A stretch of DNA of 64,000 nt from Bifidobacterium sp. (GCF_022647885.1 NZ_JALCLM010000001.1:496001-560000); one strand, 5' to 3'. Shown: positions 1 to 10,600, counted from the stretch's first letter. Notes: generated by a model from the sequence alone, not told the origin. A program made the numbers and translations.

Positions 1-876
1 ACCGGCGGCAAAGAACATATACTCCATGCTCTGGGATATGAAGGGGAGCTAAAAGTCTCCGGTAAGCGTTTTGCAGGAATTCGCCGTGCGGTTCAGGTTG
101 CTGAATCCTTTGTTGGTCGTTCAAGCTTGACCTTTGATATTGTGACATCAGCTGATTTTCCTGCAGAACGAGGTCTTGGCTCGTCTGCGGCAGCTGCGGG
201 TGCGGTTATTCGTGCAGTGCTTGATGCATATGGCAAGACGGCCACGCCTGATGAATTATTCGGACTGACTAATGGCGCTGAAATCATTACTCACGGACAT
301 CCTTCAGGGCTTGATTCTGTGACAACGTGTGCCTCAGATCCAATTTTGTTGGATCATGGCGCTATATCGACCGTGAATATGGACATTCCTGCGTATCTTG
401 TTATCGCGGATTCTGGTATATCTGGCAGTACGCGTGAGGCTGTTAGCGGTGTCAGACATCGCTATGAGCATGAATTTGAAAACACCAAATCAATACTCGA
501 CAATATGGGATCCCTTGGTAGACAAGCAGTGGTTGATTTGGCTAGAGGGGACATTGACGGATTAGGTGAGCGGATGAATCAGGCTCAGCAGATGTTGATG
601 CAGCTTGCTGTGAGCCACCCTACCTTGGATTTACTCGTCGAAACTGCAAGGTCAGCAGGTGCCGCAGGAGCGAAGCTAACCGGAGGGGGACTCGGCGGTT
701 GCATGATCGCCTTGGCTTCGACGCAAGTTGTTGCTGAATCCATCCGCGAGCATCTATACGAACAAGGAGCGAAAAGCGTGTGGATACATCCACTTCGCAC
801 GTATCCCGAATCAGTCAAACACGATGAGGAAGGCTATACTTCAGCTCGTTCACGAACTGACGAAAGAATCCGATGA
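1..876 (+). CDS. mvk: Mevalonate kinase, 5' end cut by window edge
   Basis: The frame is open from base 1, so the start lies outside the window and 291 residues are visible. GHMP-kinase features are seen: the ATP-binding glycine/serine loop RGLGSSAAAAGAV, the segment HGHPSGLDSVT that carries the catalytic Asp, and the C-terminal GHMP motif KLTGGGLGGCMIAL. The family phosphorylates mevalonate to 5-phosphomevalonate, the first kinase step of the mevalonate route to isopentenyl diphosphate in the cytosol. Its stop codon overlaps the next start by 4 bases (ATGA at 873), so it is translationally coupled to the decarboxylase, and the three-gene order supports mevalonate kinase over galactokinase-type relatives. 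Confidence 0.95.
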   Translation, partial: TGGKEHILHALGYEGELKVSGKRFAGIRRAVQVAESFVGRSSLTFDIVTSADFPAERGLGSSAAAAGAVIRAVLDAYGKTATPDELFGLTNGAEIITHGHPSGLDSVTTCASDPILLDHGAISTVNMDIPAYLVIADSGISGSTREAVSGVRHRYEHEFENTKSILDNMGSLGRQAVVDLARGDIDGLGERMNQAQQMLMQLAVSHPTLDLLVETARSAGAAGAKLTGGGLGGCMIALASTQVVAESIREHLYEQGAKSVWIHPLRTYPESVKHDEEGYTSARSRTDERIR

Positions 877-1907
877 CCACTCAGGACAGCATCAATGTTC
901 CTAGCGCTGGCGAGAGTAACAGTGCCATAGCGACCGCTAACGCCAATATCGCTCTGATTAAATACTGGGGCAAAGCGGATGAGGATTTGATTATCCCCAA
1001 CATGTCGAGTTTGTCGTTGACTCTCGAGGGTCTGGAAACTACTACACGCGTAAGCTTCGATACAGCTAGTCATAGTGAACAGACTGATCTCTTATATATT
1101 GACGGCAAGCAGCAACAGGGGAATGCACTCCGGCGGGTGAGTGCTCTGCTTGACACCATACGATCAATGGCTGGAATTCATTCTCATGCAGTGGTGACCT
1201 CGCATAATACGGTGCCCTACGAAGCTGGTCTTGCCAGCTCATCCTCCGCCTTTGCTGCTCTGGCTACTGCTGCTTCGTATGCGGCAGGCTTGAAATTGAC
1301 TAGACGCGAACTATCCAGACTCGCTAGGCGTGGATCTGGATCAGCGTCACGCTCAATCTTTGGTGGTATGGCCTTGTGGCATGCGGGTCATGACGACGAT
1401 TCGTCTTTCGCTGAACCAGTGCCGTGCCCGATGGACTTGGCGATTGTGGTGGTTCTGATTTCAGGTAGTAGTAAGAAAATATCAAGCAGAGAAGCTATGC
1501 AACGGAGTGTAACTACTTCTGCTTTGTATAACGCGTGGGTGGAGTCGAACGCGAAGGATTTGCACGACGCTCTAGACGCCATTAAACGAGAAGATATCGC
1601 AGCTTTAGGACCAGTAGTGCAGACGAATTCCTTAGGAATGCATGCGACGATGATGACAGCCAAACCACCGGTTTTGTACTGGCTGCCTGGAAGTGTGGCT
1701 GCTATGCAAGCGGTTGAGGACTTGCATAGCCATGGTATGAATGCCTGGGCCACGATGGATGCTGGCCCGAATGTCAAGGTGCTGACCACTGCAGCAGAAG
1801 CAGCACAGGTTGAGCAGGCTTTGCGTGATAAGCTGCCTGGATTCGAAGTACATACGCATGTTGCCGGGCCAGGAGCACGACTGCTTCCAGCAGAGCATGA
1901 TATATGA
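873..1907 (+). CDS. mvaD: Diphosphomevalonate decarboxylase
   Basis: A 344-residue GHMP-superfamily protein. The N-terminal signature ATANANIALIKYWGK is diagnostic of mevalonate diphosphate decarboxylase, as are YEAGLASSSSAFAALA (phosphate loop), the serine-rich GSGSASRSIFGG and the C-terminal MDAGPNVKVL. The enzyme converts mevalonate 5-diphosphate to isopentenyl diphosphate with ATP use and CO2 release. Its start overlaps the mevalonate kinase stop (ATGA). A gap of about 130 bases separates it from the kinase-isomerase fusion, short enough for the same operon. The length is normal for the family. Confidence 0.96.
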   Translation: MTTQDSINVPSAGESNSAIATANANIALIKYWGKADEDLIIPNMSSLSLTLEGLETTTRVSFDTASHSEQTDLLYIDGKQQQGNALRRVSALLDTIRSMAGIHSHAVVTSHNTVPYEAGLASSSSAFAALATAASYAAGLKLTRRELSRLARRGSGSASRSIFGGMALWHAGHDDDSSFAEPVPCPMDLAIVVVLISGSSKKISSREAMQRSVTTSALYNAWVESNAKDLHDALDAIKREDIAALGPVVQTNSLGMHATMMTAKPPVLYWLPGSVAAMQAVEDLHSHGMNAWATMDAGPNVKVLTTAAEAAQVEQALRDKLPGFEVHTHVAGPGARLLPAEHDI

Positions 1908-2042
1908 CCGTTCGTAATGGCAAGACGCTGTGGCCCGATGACGGTATACGGTAAACGATGTAAGTAGTGAAATAGGAGTTGGATACGTGAGAGCAGAAGT
2001 TGTATCTAGCGTATCGACCCGATATGCAACAAGGGAATGAGC

Positions 2043-4268
2043 ATGGACAGCACTGTTGGTGTGATAACAGCAAGGGCACCGGGGAAACTTTATGTAGCCG
2101 GCGAATATGCAGTTGTGGAAGCTGGCCATGCTGCCGTGCTGATTGCTGTCGACCGTTTTCTAACAGTTCGTGCTCGGCCTAGTGAAGCTCTGGGGCATAT
2201 CCATTCAAGTCGTTTTGCTCAATCTCCTATCATTTGGCAGCATGTTGGGGACGAGCTTAAGGTCCTCGAAGGCAACCCAGAGGCTGCAGGCTTCATTCTG
2301 AGCGCGATTTCTTATGTTGAGCGTCTGGTTCTCGAAGAAGGTAACAAGCTCACCTGTTTTGATCTTGAAATCAGTAGTGATTTAGACGATTCTTCTGGCA
2401 GAAAGTTCGGTTTGGGCTCGTCAGCTGCAGTCACTGTTGCTACGGTGAAGGCTTTAGTGAAGCTATATCAGCTCAATCTCGACGAGATGCGCATTTACCA
2501 ACTTGCGTTTCTGGCGGCACACGCGATACAACCTTCCGGTTCTGGAGGAGATATCGCCACAGCCACATTCGCAGGGTGTATCACCTATAGTTCGCCGGAT
2601 CGTGTGTGGCTGGTTGAGGCGCAGCGAGAGATATCACCAAGCGAAACACCTATACATACTTTGCTTGAGCGGACATGGCCAGGGTTGAGTATCGAACGTT
2701 TGGCGATGCCGAAGGATATAAACGTCATGATCGGTTGGACTGGTGCTCCAGCTTCCACGCCGGAACTCGTCGGCAAAGTACAGTCAACAGTTAAGTCTGG
2801 CGCTCAACACGATTCGCCTGCATACCAAGAATTTCTTCATCGCAGCGATGCTTGCGTTGAGCACTTGAAGGAATCAATGGCACGATCTAGCGTGTCAGAA
2901 ATTGGTCAGTCGATACGAGAGGCACGACAGGCACTAGCGTATCTATCGTCAATCACAGGCACAATTATCGAAACACCTCGATTGCGCAGACTGGTTGAGA
3001 TAGCACAGGAGTTTGGTGCAGCAGCAAAAAGTTCCGGAGCTGGTGGGGGCGATTGTGGCATAGCTGTCTGCGGCCCCGATGCTGAGCCAGAACAGATTAG
3101 AAAAGCATGGGCAGTTGAGGGCATACAGGCTTTAGATATGACCGTATACAATCCGCAGTTGGATGATGAGTCAGACGATGGCACTGCCATTGTCAACAAT
3201 GTTTCCCAGCGGAAAAACGATCACATTCGCTTGGCTGATAAGCAGCAGAGCATAAAGCGCTCTAATGCATTCGATGATCTTCGCGTGATTCACCATGCTT
3301 TTCCCGATATGGCTATGCGCGATGTTGACTTGAGCACTTCTGTATGTGGTAGTTCTTGGTCTTCGCCCTTCTATATCAATGCGATGACTGGAGGTTCATC
3401 CAGAAGCAACGAGATCAATACAGCTTTGGCTCTTGCTGCAGCACAGACAGGTCTTGCTATTGCCTCAGGATCGCAGCATGCAGCGTTGCGAGATTCTGCA
3501 CTAACTGCTTCCTTTACTACCATTCGCCAACACACTGCTGGCTTCGTGTTTGCCAATGTTGGTCCTACTGTAGACCCGAATCAGGCAGTTGCGGCAGTCA
3601 GAATGCTAGATGCTGATGCGTTGCAAATACACGTTAATGCCGCTCAGGAGATGGTGATGCCCGAGGGAGATCGAGACTTCACATCTTGGAGAAAGCACAT
3701 ATCGGACATCATTGAGGCAGTGCAAGTACCGGTAATAGTGAAAGAAGTTGGTTTTGGTCTGAGCTCTCAAAGCATAGGGATTATTCAATCCTTAGGTGCG
3801 AGAGCAGTCGATGTCAGTGGACAAGGTGGTACTGACTTCGTCAGCATTGAGAACAGTAGGCGCAAACGTTCTGAATATGCGTATCTTCAGGGATTTGGTC
3901 AATCGACAGCGCTGTGCCTACTTGATGCTCAACAGCATGGATATGGCAGCAAGAGTTCCTTGGAAGTTTTGGCCTCTGGTGGTGTTCGTAATCCCTTTGA
4001 TGTGTTGAAGGCGTTGGCACTAGGGGCTCGAGCTGTGGGAGTGTCAGGCCATTTTCTGCATACATATCTGCAGTCGGGTTCTCGCGCTTTGGTTGAGGAA
4101 ATCCAATCATGGCAAAGTCAGCTTCGTTCCTTGATGACACTGGTAGGGGCGCACACGATAGAAGATTTACAGCGATGCGACGTATTAGTTACGGGTACCA
4201 GCAAGGAAGAGGCGGAGTTGCTTGGTATTGATTGCGGCCAATTTGCCCGACGATCATACGAGGCTTAA
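2043..4268 (+). CDS. Phosphomevalonate kinase fused to type 2 isopentenyl-diphosphate isomerase
   Basis: One uninterrupted frame of about 741 residues carries two enzymes. Residues 1 to about 370 are a GHMP phosphomevalonate kinase (APGKLYVAGEYAVVEAGH near the N-terminus, KFGLGSSAAV near 123, QPSGSGGDIATA near 165, SSGAGGGDCG near 333). After an acidic linker (about 374-386) comes an FMN-dependent type 2 IPP isomerase (QRKNDHIRLA, INAMTGGS, ASGSQH, QIHVNAAQE, VIVKEVGFG, VSGQGGTDF, ASGGVRNPFDVLKALALGA). The kinase makes mevalonate diphosphate for the upstream decarboxylase and the isomerase interconverts its product with dimethylallyl diphosphate, so the fusion joins two non-consecutive steps. 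I prefer ATG 2043 because AAGGGA sits 7 bases before it; ATG 2037 directly abuts that ribosome-binding site. Confidence 0.93.
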   Translation: MDSTVGVITARAPGKLYVAGEYAVVEAGHAAVLIAVDRFLTVRARPSEALGHIHSSRFAQSPIIWQHVGDELKVLEGNPEAAGFILSAISYVERLVLEEGNKLTCFDLEISSDLDDSSGRKFGLGSSAAVTVATVKALVKLYQLNLDEMRIYQLAFLAAHAIQPSGSGGDIATATFAGCITYSSPDRVWLVEAQREISPSETPIHTLLERTWPGLSIERLAMPKDINVMIGWTGAPASTPELVGKVQSTVKSGAQHDSPAYQEFLHRSDACVEHLKESMARSSVSEIGQSIREARQALAYLSSITGTIIETPRLRRLVEIAQEFGAAAKSSGAGGGDCGIAVCGPDAEPEQIRKAWAVEGIQALDMTVYNPQLDDESDDGTAIVNNVSQRKNDHIRLADKQQSIKRSNAFDDLRVIHHAFPDMAMRDVDLSTSVCGSSWSSPFYINAMTGGSSRSNEINTALALAAAQTGLAIASGSQHAALRDSALTASFTTIRQHTAGFVFANVGPTVDPNQAVAAVRMLDADALQIHVNAAQEMVMPEGDRDFTSWRKHISDIIEAVQVPVIVKEVGFGLSSQSIGIIQSLGARAVDVSGQGGTDFVSIENSRRKRSEYAYLQGFGQSTALCLLDAQQHGYGSKSSLEVLASGGVRNPFDVLKALALGARAVGVSGHFLHTYLQSGSRALVEEIQSWQSQLRSLMTLVGAHTIEDLQRCDVLVTGTSKEEAELLGIDCGQFARRSYEA

Positions 4269-4419
4269 TCCTAGACAGTGCTTTACTTGATGTGTTGTCT
4301 GCTCATAGAGAGTGCGTAGTCATAGATGCCTCCAAATTGACGTTGCATGAGATCAACAAGAGAACGGCATATGTGCGGCTGAGAAGTGAGGATAAATCTT
4401 AACGAGGGAGAGAACTGCG

Positions 4420-5469
4420 ATGGAAGAGATGAACAATTCTTACGGATATGTGCCACCCGAGGGTTCGAATCAACAGCAGTCCGAGGATGGCGAGAATGCC
4501 TCACAACCAGAGCAACAGCTGAAATCAGTGTGGGCTGACGGCTTTGAGCAGTCAGATACACAGCCAGAGCAACAGGGGTATGCGAACAACGGTATGCCTC
4601 AAATCAATGGGCAGAGAGAGGATTTTCAACCGGGGAATTCTCCTCAGTACACCTATGGTTATCAGCAACAGAGTAATTATCAACAGCTTCCCACATCAAC
4701 GATGCCTGGTCCTTATGCGGTTCCTTTTAACAATACAAATCTGAGTTTCAGCGGGCTAGCGGTTGCAGGATTCGTTGTTGCAATAGTTGCCCTGGTGTTT
4801 TCTTGGTTGTTCTCTTTCCTTAATGTCTTCGTCTTTGTTGGATTGGGTCTGTCAATTGCAGGCATAGTCGCAACAGGCATAGGCAAAGGCAAGAGAGGCA
4901 GGGGGCTGGCGGTCGCAGGGACGATTATCTCGGTTGTGGCACTTGTAGCCAGTATTGCTTTTGGCTCTATGTACATCAGTGCATTTTCTGAGGGATTTGA
5001 GAGCGCTTTCACATCACACAGCAGATCGTCATACACAGAACATGACGCGATGGGCAATACGGTTAGCAGCGATGCGAAGGTTAACGGTTTCGAATCAGGT
5101 CAACACGGTGTGGTGAATATCAGCGATGGATATACAGGGACTACTGAAAACGGAGATGACGTGTTCGTGGTCGTTTATACGCTGAAGAATACCGGAGATT
5201 CAAACATAGCTTTTACCGACCTGGTGATGGATATTGCCGAACAAGATGGTGAAGAGCTCGATATCAACTATGACTCCGATCTACAAAGTATTGTGCGCGG
5301 TGATACTTCAACATTTGTCGATGATGCCGATGACATTGCACCAGGACAGGAAGTAAACGTTATCCGAGGCTATGATCTCAATGATGATCAGAAGAGTGTG
5401 ACTATTTCCGCCAGCGGATGGAAGTCGGCAGGTTCCGAGACGATCTCCAAGAATTTTCAGATCAGTTGA
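4420..5469 (+). CDS. Membrane protein with Gln-rich N-terminus, DUF4190-like hairpin and DUF4352-like domain
   Basis: A 349-residue protein of unknown function. Residues 1-108 are a low-complexity Gln/Asn/Pro/Ser tail. Three hydrophobic segments follow at about 113-132, 135-153 and 162-185, with a GKGKRGRGLAVAG turn typical of DUF4190 proteins. An extracellular domain (about 210-349, acidic, with VFVVVYTLKNTGDSNIAFTDLVMDI) looks like the Ig-like DUF4352/DUF5067 family. GAGGGAGAG lies just before the ATG. A sensor or stress role is often guessed for such proteins, but nothing here shows it. It is separated from the mevalonate operon by about 150 bases and from the next gene by a 111-bp repeat. 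Confidence 0.8.
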   Translation: MEEMNNSYGYVPPEGSNQQQSEDGENASQPEQQLKSVWADGFEQSDTQPEQQGYANNGMPQINGQREDFQPGNSPQYTYGYQQQSNYQQLPTSTMPGPYAVPFNNTNLSFSGLAVAGFVVAIVALVFSWLFSFLNVFVFVGLGLSIAGIVATGIGKGKRGRGLAVAGTIISVVALVASIAFGSMYISAFSEGFESAFTSHSRSSYTEHDAMGNTVSSDAKVNGFESGQHGVVNISDGYTGTTENGDDVFVVVYTLKNTGDSNIAFTDLVMDIAEQDGEELDINYDSDLQSIVRGDTSTFVDDADDIAPGQEVNVIRGYDLNDDQKSVTISASGWKSAGSETISKNFQIS

Positions 5470-5569
5470 GTTAATACTTCAGGGCGTATTCGTTGCTACT
5501 CTGAGCCGAAAATTAGTTTGTGCGATGCATTATTGCCCTTGCCTAGAGCCAGATTTCTTAAACAATGCG

Positions 5570-5680
5570 TTTGTGTAGGGATTTTTGAGGGTATCGCAGG
5601 TATCTGCAATAAAGAAGTGGCGGAATTGCAAGGCTTGGAACATTGAGTTGACGAAGATCTGAGAAGAATCCCTACACAAA
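5570..5680. repeat. 111-bp inverted-repeat element, copy 1
   Basis: The element begins with TTTGTGTAGGGATT and ends with its perfect reverse complement AATCCCTACACAAA (14 bp). The core, reading TGGCGGAATTGCAAGG near its middle, is shared with two other copies in the window (35734-35844 and 55450-55560), all exactly 111 bp. It occupies the gap between the membrane protein and the DsbA-like gene. The copies diverge elsewhere, so the ends, the core and the length are what is conserved. It encodes no protein. It could be a non-autonomous mobile element (MITE) or a structured RNA/DNA site. No clear target-site duplication is visible. Confidence 0.85.
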
Positions 5681-5768
5681 TATATACAATACATATAATT
5701 ATTGGAAAGGTACGGTAATCAATGGAGTTGAGAACCGCAATGTTATAAATCAGAGGGGAAGTGCAGCT

Positions 5769-6635
5769 GTGACTAAACCAGTGGCAAATGGGGATAAGAA
5801 GTTGGCGGCAGTCAATGCGGAGAGAAGACAACAAACTCTTATAGGAGCACTGGCTTGCGTGCTGGTCGTCGCGCTGGTACTCGTGGTGGTGTTTGCAGTT
5901 GTTCGCTCGAAACAGCAATCGGGCACCGCGATCGACCAGGCCTATGCCAAACTGCAACAGGTCACTGATAAACCGAGCAATGCCACGAAGCAGGGAGGTG
6001 TGCTGATTTCTGTGGATGGTGCTGCAAAGAAACATGTGCCGACTGTCGAGATGTATCTTGACCCACTGTGTCCGGCATGCGCCCAAGTGGACCGGGCGTT
6101 GAACCCGACATTGGAGAAACTCTTCAGTGCAGGGCAGATCAATGTTGATGTTCATGCGGTGACATTCCTGAACCGTGCATCCAGTGATAAATACTCAACT
6201 CGAGCGGCTTCATCCTTGGCTTATGTGGCGGAACATGACCCGAAGCATGCAATCGCTTTCATCGGTGAACTTTATGCTGAAGACTATCTACCATCGGAAA
6301 GCAACTATGCATCCACCAGCGATGCTCAGATTGCGCAGCAAGCCGTTAAAGCCGGAGTAAGTCAGAGCATTGCTGAGGCTTCTGTTACCAACGGGTATGG
6401 AAGTTGGGTTGATAGAGCCACAACTTACACGATTGATCGCACGGAGCTCGTCCAAAATGGTAGCAGTGGGTTCACTACGCCATTATTTAGAATCAATGGT
6501 CATATCTGGGAGAGACAACAAATTGATAATACTGAGCTTCCCGAGGCCTTCGCTAAGAGTTTGGGCCTGCCATGGTCGGATGTTGGCAATGCCAAGGTGC
6601 TGCCAAGCATTGGCTCTGATGGTGCGATTGCATGA
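5769..6635 (+). CDS. Membrane-anchored DsbA-like thiol oxidoreductase
   Basis: 288 residues from a GTG start preceded by GAGGGGAA. A basic N-terminus and one hydrophobic segment (about 23-45) anchor the protein with its domain outside the cell. A thioredoxin-fold DsbA-like domain follows: TVEMYLDPLCPACAQVD holds the CPAC redox pair at about C101/C104, and TTPLFRING near the C-terminus carries the expected cis-proline. The family forms or shuffles disulfides in exported proteins. The neighbouring giant surface protein has very few cysteines, so I see no obvious substrate nearby. No VKOR or DsbB partner is in the window. Confidence 0.85.
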   Translation: MTKPVANGDKKLAAVNAERRQQTLIGALACVLVVALVLVVVFAVVRSKQQSGTAIDQAYAKLQQVTDKPSNATKQGGVLISVDGAAKKHVPTVEMYLDPLCPACAQVDRALNPTLEKLFSAGQINVDVHAVTFLNRASSDKYSTRAASSLAYVAEHDPKHAIAFIGELYAEDYLPSESNYASTSDAQIAQQAVKAGVSQSIAEASVTNGYGSWVDRATTYTIDRTELVQNGSSGFTTPLFRINGHIWERQQIDNTELPEAFAKSLGLPWSDVGNAKVLPSIGSDGAIA

Positions 6636-6801
6636 CAGTATTGCTCCATGGCGAAGCCGAGGACAAAGGGCAGTATCTGATAGGCAGCGTCGCTGCTCTG
6701 TGAGGATTGGGAATCCGGTTCAGAGCTAATACATCGGATGTGCGCAAAATCGTTTCATGAGCAGTGAATACTGACTTGTTGTCGTGTCACAAACAGCTGT
6801 C

Positions 6802-7338
6802 CTAGAAATCAATCGACTGAGTACTTGCTGCGTTCAGCTTCTTCCATTTCCTGATTTTGGTACGGAAGGATGTAAATGGAGCGACGGTGTTGATGTGTAT
6901 CCATTTCCACACTGGCCAGTTTGCGGGAGTTGACGCGGCCCATGCTCTGCCACCGGCTGTAAACAGAGCATCGTCGCAATAGGATTCGGTCATCAAAATC
7001 ACCTGATCGACTGTCTCGCGAAATTGTGAGGCGAGTTCTACAAGGCCATAATCGGCATATTTGTCATAGAAATGTTGGTATAGGCCGCCGAGAGCATTCC
7101 ACCGATATTCCGGATGGGGAGTCGTCACCGTGCGGCCTTCGCTCTCCTGTCGCTCCCATCCGAGTAGTAGATTCATCCATCCAAGTTGATAGGCAATCAT
7201 CTGTGAAGGGGTGCGGTCTACACCTTCATAAAAGCTATCTTTCTGCGAGTCTGTTATGTCTGAATATTCATTAATGAACAAATCTGCTCGTTTGCGAATC
7301 TCAGTTATAAGTGCCTGTTTGCTCTCGTATGTTCGCAT
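6802..7338 (-). CDS. ClbS/DfsB family four-helix bundle protein
   Basis: 178 residues matching the ClbS/DfsB (DUF1706) pattern: an N-terminal helix TYESKQALITEIRKR, then TPSQMIAYQLGWMNLLLGWE, TPHPEYRWNALGGLYQHFYDKY, and a C-terminal WPVWKWIHINTVAPFTSFRTKIRKWKK. The family name comes from the colibactin self-protection protein ClbS, which hydrolyses a cyclopropane warhead, but most members, including this one, have no shown substrate. GGAGGC lies before the ATG. It stands alone between the DsbA-like gene and the end of the surface-protein gene, with the latter on the same strand. Confidence 0.85.
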   Translation of the reverse strand: MRTYESKQALITEIRKRADLFINEYSDITDSQKDSFYEGVDRTPSQMIAYQLGWMNLLLGWERQESEGRTVTTPHPEYRWNALGGLYQHFYDKYADYGLVELASQFRETVDQVILMTESYCDDALFTAGGRAWAASTPANWPVWKWIHINTVAPFTSFRTKIRKWKKLNAASTQSIDF

Positions 7339-7609
7339 TAACAGTGCCTCCTTATAGTGATTGTTGCACCATACTTTCTTCTTATCGCGCAGTCTACATA
7401 ATGGCTGTCAACCTTAATAATGGTGCTTGCTGAAAGACTGGTTCTCAGTGCAATGATGAGCGATGCGTTGACGGTAATCGTTGACAGTCTAAACGGGCTG
7501 CTGGAGAGTGTAGATTGTTGTTGGCAAACCCAACGTTGTGTTGACATTTTTGTTGCCATGCCGTCGTAGCTTAGGGCCTACAGCTTGGTCGTCGCTCGAT
7601 ATGATGGCA

Positions 7610-10600
7610 TCATGCCATATGCCGTCCATGCCGGTGTGTGTGCTGTTTCAAGCCGCGAGAGTATGAAACCAGTGCCATGCCGAGTAGTGCTAATAGCGCC
7701 GTCAGCCATAGTGCTGAACTGACTGTACTCCCTGTGTTGGCAAGTTCGTTGACCTTGGTGGTCTCACTAGCCAAGCGTGCCTCACCATAATGAACGAGTC
7801 TTCCTGTTGAACGTTCCACCAAGCGTTCTCGCCAATAATATGTGCCTACTTCGCTAGTGGTAACTGATGGAGACTCGATATGCTGAGTGCCAGTTTCCAC
7901 CGATATTGCTGGTGTGGTGGAAATCAGTACATCCTTCGATGGGGCATTACTATCGCTCTGCTGCCAATATTCGAACGACAGTTCGTACCCGTCTGGCACT
8001 TGCCCAGTGATGAGGGCTGTATCGTGCATGGGTGCGTTCGCGTGGGCTTGCGGTTGTGCTTTGGTGGTGACTTTGATCATGCCCACACTTTCTTCTGAGC
8101 TTCGTGGCGGCTCGGTATGTAATGCAGATTCACACGGATTAGGGTTATCACTCACATTCGGCACGCATGGCTCCACAGGATTGTCGGGATTGCTGGGCGG
8201 ATAGATGCTTTCTGTCCAGTAATACGTGGCGATCTCTTTAGGTATGAATGGTGCACTGTCAATCTGCGTTTCGCCTGCATTCAGAACTACTACATCGGTG
8301 GTGAATATCAAGGAGTCTTTGGAAGCGTCATTACCGTCACTTTGTTGCCAGAGTTGGAAGATGATTCGTGCATCCTGCGGCACGTCGCCCTCAATATGCG
8401 CGGTGTCGTGGATCGCCTCACCTAATGCCATTACACGATTTGTGGTGGTGGTGACTCTGACCACGCTGATGCTCTCGTTCTCCAAGCGCGGCAGACCAGT
8501 GATAAATGGTTGATCGGCGACGGGAATCTGAGCGTCAGGATCGTCGGGCACTGTGTGACTGGATGGCGCATACACCTGTTCGCGCCAGTAATACCGGCCC
8601 GGCATATCGACACTCACCGTTTCCAGATCGACGCTCCGCTGCCCATCCGCGAGAATCACGCGCTTCGTGGTCAGGATTTTCACGTCCTTGTTCACGTCGT
8701 CCCCGTCGGACTGCCGGTAGAGCGTGGCATCCACTTGTGTGCCTTGCAGAACATGCCCCTCGAAGGTGACCGTGTCATGGAACGCTTCACCCGTATGCCC
8801 GAACGCTTGGGTCAGCGTCACGGCATCGACCACTTGCGTGGTCTCCTGCAATACGCGCACTCGGTCCGTCCAGAACGGGGTATCTTCCAAGTGCGACGTG
8901 TCATGCGCGTCAGCGGGAAGCTTCGGGCTACCGCCGCCTTCGAGGTCCTTTGCGGGAGCGCTGAGTGAGGCCACCCAATAGTATTCACCCACCTTATCCA
9001 CACGGGTTTCAGGACCGGTAATATCCACTTTCCCATCCTCTGAAGCGGTTTTGGCTTCCGTTTCGGTTATCAGATGGGCACCCGTTTCCGGCCCGTCGAA
9101 GGAGGCGACCAACGCATCCTCACCATCAGCTTCAACATCTAGTGGTTGGATACTCGGCTCGCTTTCCTCTGCCTCATTATCTATATCTATAGGTGTGGGT
9201 GTCCAGCGACGGTAAAGTTCCCACGACAGGAGCGTGCCTTCAAGTACTGGTCCGGTGATGGTCACGGTGTCCTGCAGCGGTTTACCTACCTGTTGCATTA
9301 CCTGCGCGGTGGTTGAAACGTCAATGATGCGGAAGCTCTCACGAGGATCACGCGCCTCACCGAGTTTCACGACCTTATGGTTGTTGCTGGGATCGCTGAT
9401 TTCAATCTGCCAGTAGTAGATGCCCACCTCTTCCGGAGTGACCGTCGGGCTAACAGCCTCGATCTGACCGGAAGACAGAGGCACGTATCCACTGGTGCTA
9501 ATCTTCGTATCGGTGTTGGTATTGCCCTCACCTTGCCGCCACAACAGCCAACGGGCCTGTAATCCCGTGGTCAAATCGTCGCGAATATCACCCGATTGCT
9601 GCCACCTGATATTCGTCAAATCCGCATGGTCACTGACCGCTGTGCCCAGGATGAATTCTGCACTCACATCGGTACGCGCATCAATAGCGCGAACACTCTC
9701 CGGCTTGACCCGGTCGCCACCGGTATGCAACGGCGTGCTCATATCATCGTCTGGCAGTTCGAGGACTTCTACCCAATACCAATCCGTAGCGTCAGGCACC
9801 ACCAACTCAGGGCCGGTAACCTCCTGATCGACCACATTGGTGTTGAATCCGAGCGATTTGAGTGTCCGGACTTCAGTCTCGCTGACTTTGGCTTTACTCG
9901 CCCAGTCATGCAACTCGAAACGTATCATCGCACTCTCAGGCAGCACACCTTCTATACGTGCGGTATCGGCGATCTTGCCACCCTTCGCAGCCCACTTATG
10001 CGTGCTCGTGGTGACTCGCACCGCGTGGAATGACTCGGCTGTGATGCGCTGAGCGGACTTCGCGGGATTCACATTATCTGGTTGGAACGTGGTACCGTCG
10101 GGTTTGGTGAACACCCACTGCCAGTAATACTCAGCCGGATCAGTAATATGCACCAGTGCTGAGTCCAACGCGGTCTGGGCTTCACTCAACACCACTGGAT
10201 TGATGGTGTGCACCAGCACGTCATCAGCATGGTTATCACCCACTTGCCGGTACAGGTTGAAACCGACCTGGTATCCGGCGAGCATATAGCCGTCAATATC
10301 CAGATGATCACGCACCTGGACACCATTGGTCACATCCACATAGCTTTCACCCTTTGAGATATGCACATGATCCGTGCCTTTAACCTTGGTGGTGAGTGTG
10401 ACGATCTCGAAACGCTCCGCATCCACGGTTTTGCCATCAAACAACAGCCAACGGTCAGCATATCCGTCACCATTACCCTTCTGAGTGGCGTTAGCCTGCT
10501 GCCAGTAATCACCGGCCTGTTTATCGGAGCTCACCGACGAGCCATTCGCCTGGGCTATCCTGGCTGGGGTAATCACACCGAACGCGGCACTCATCGCCGT

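Noticed and set aside
5560-5690. Target-site duplication around 111-bp element copies
   Set aside because: Left flanks share CG but right flanks differ (TATAT, AATCG, TGACA), so no duplication can be claimed.
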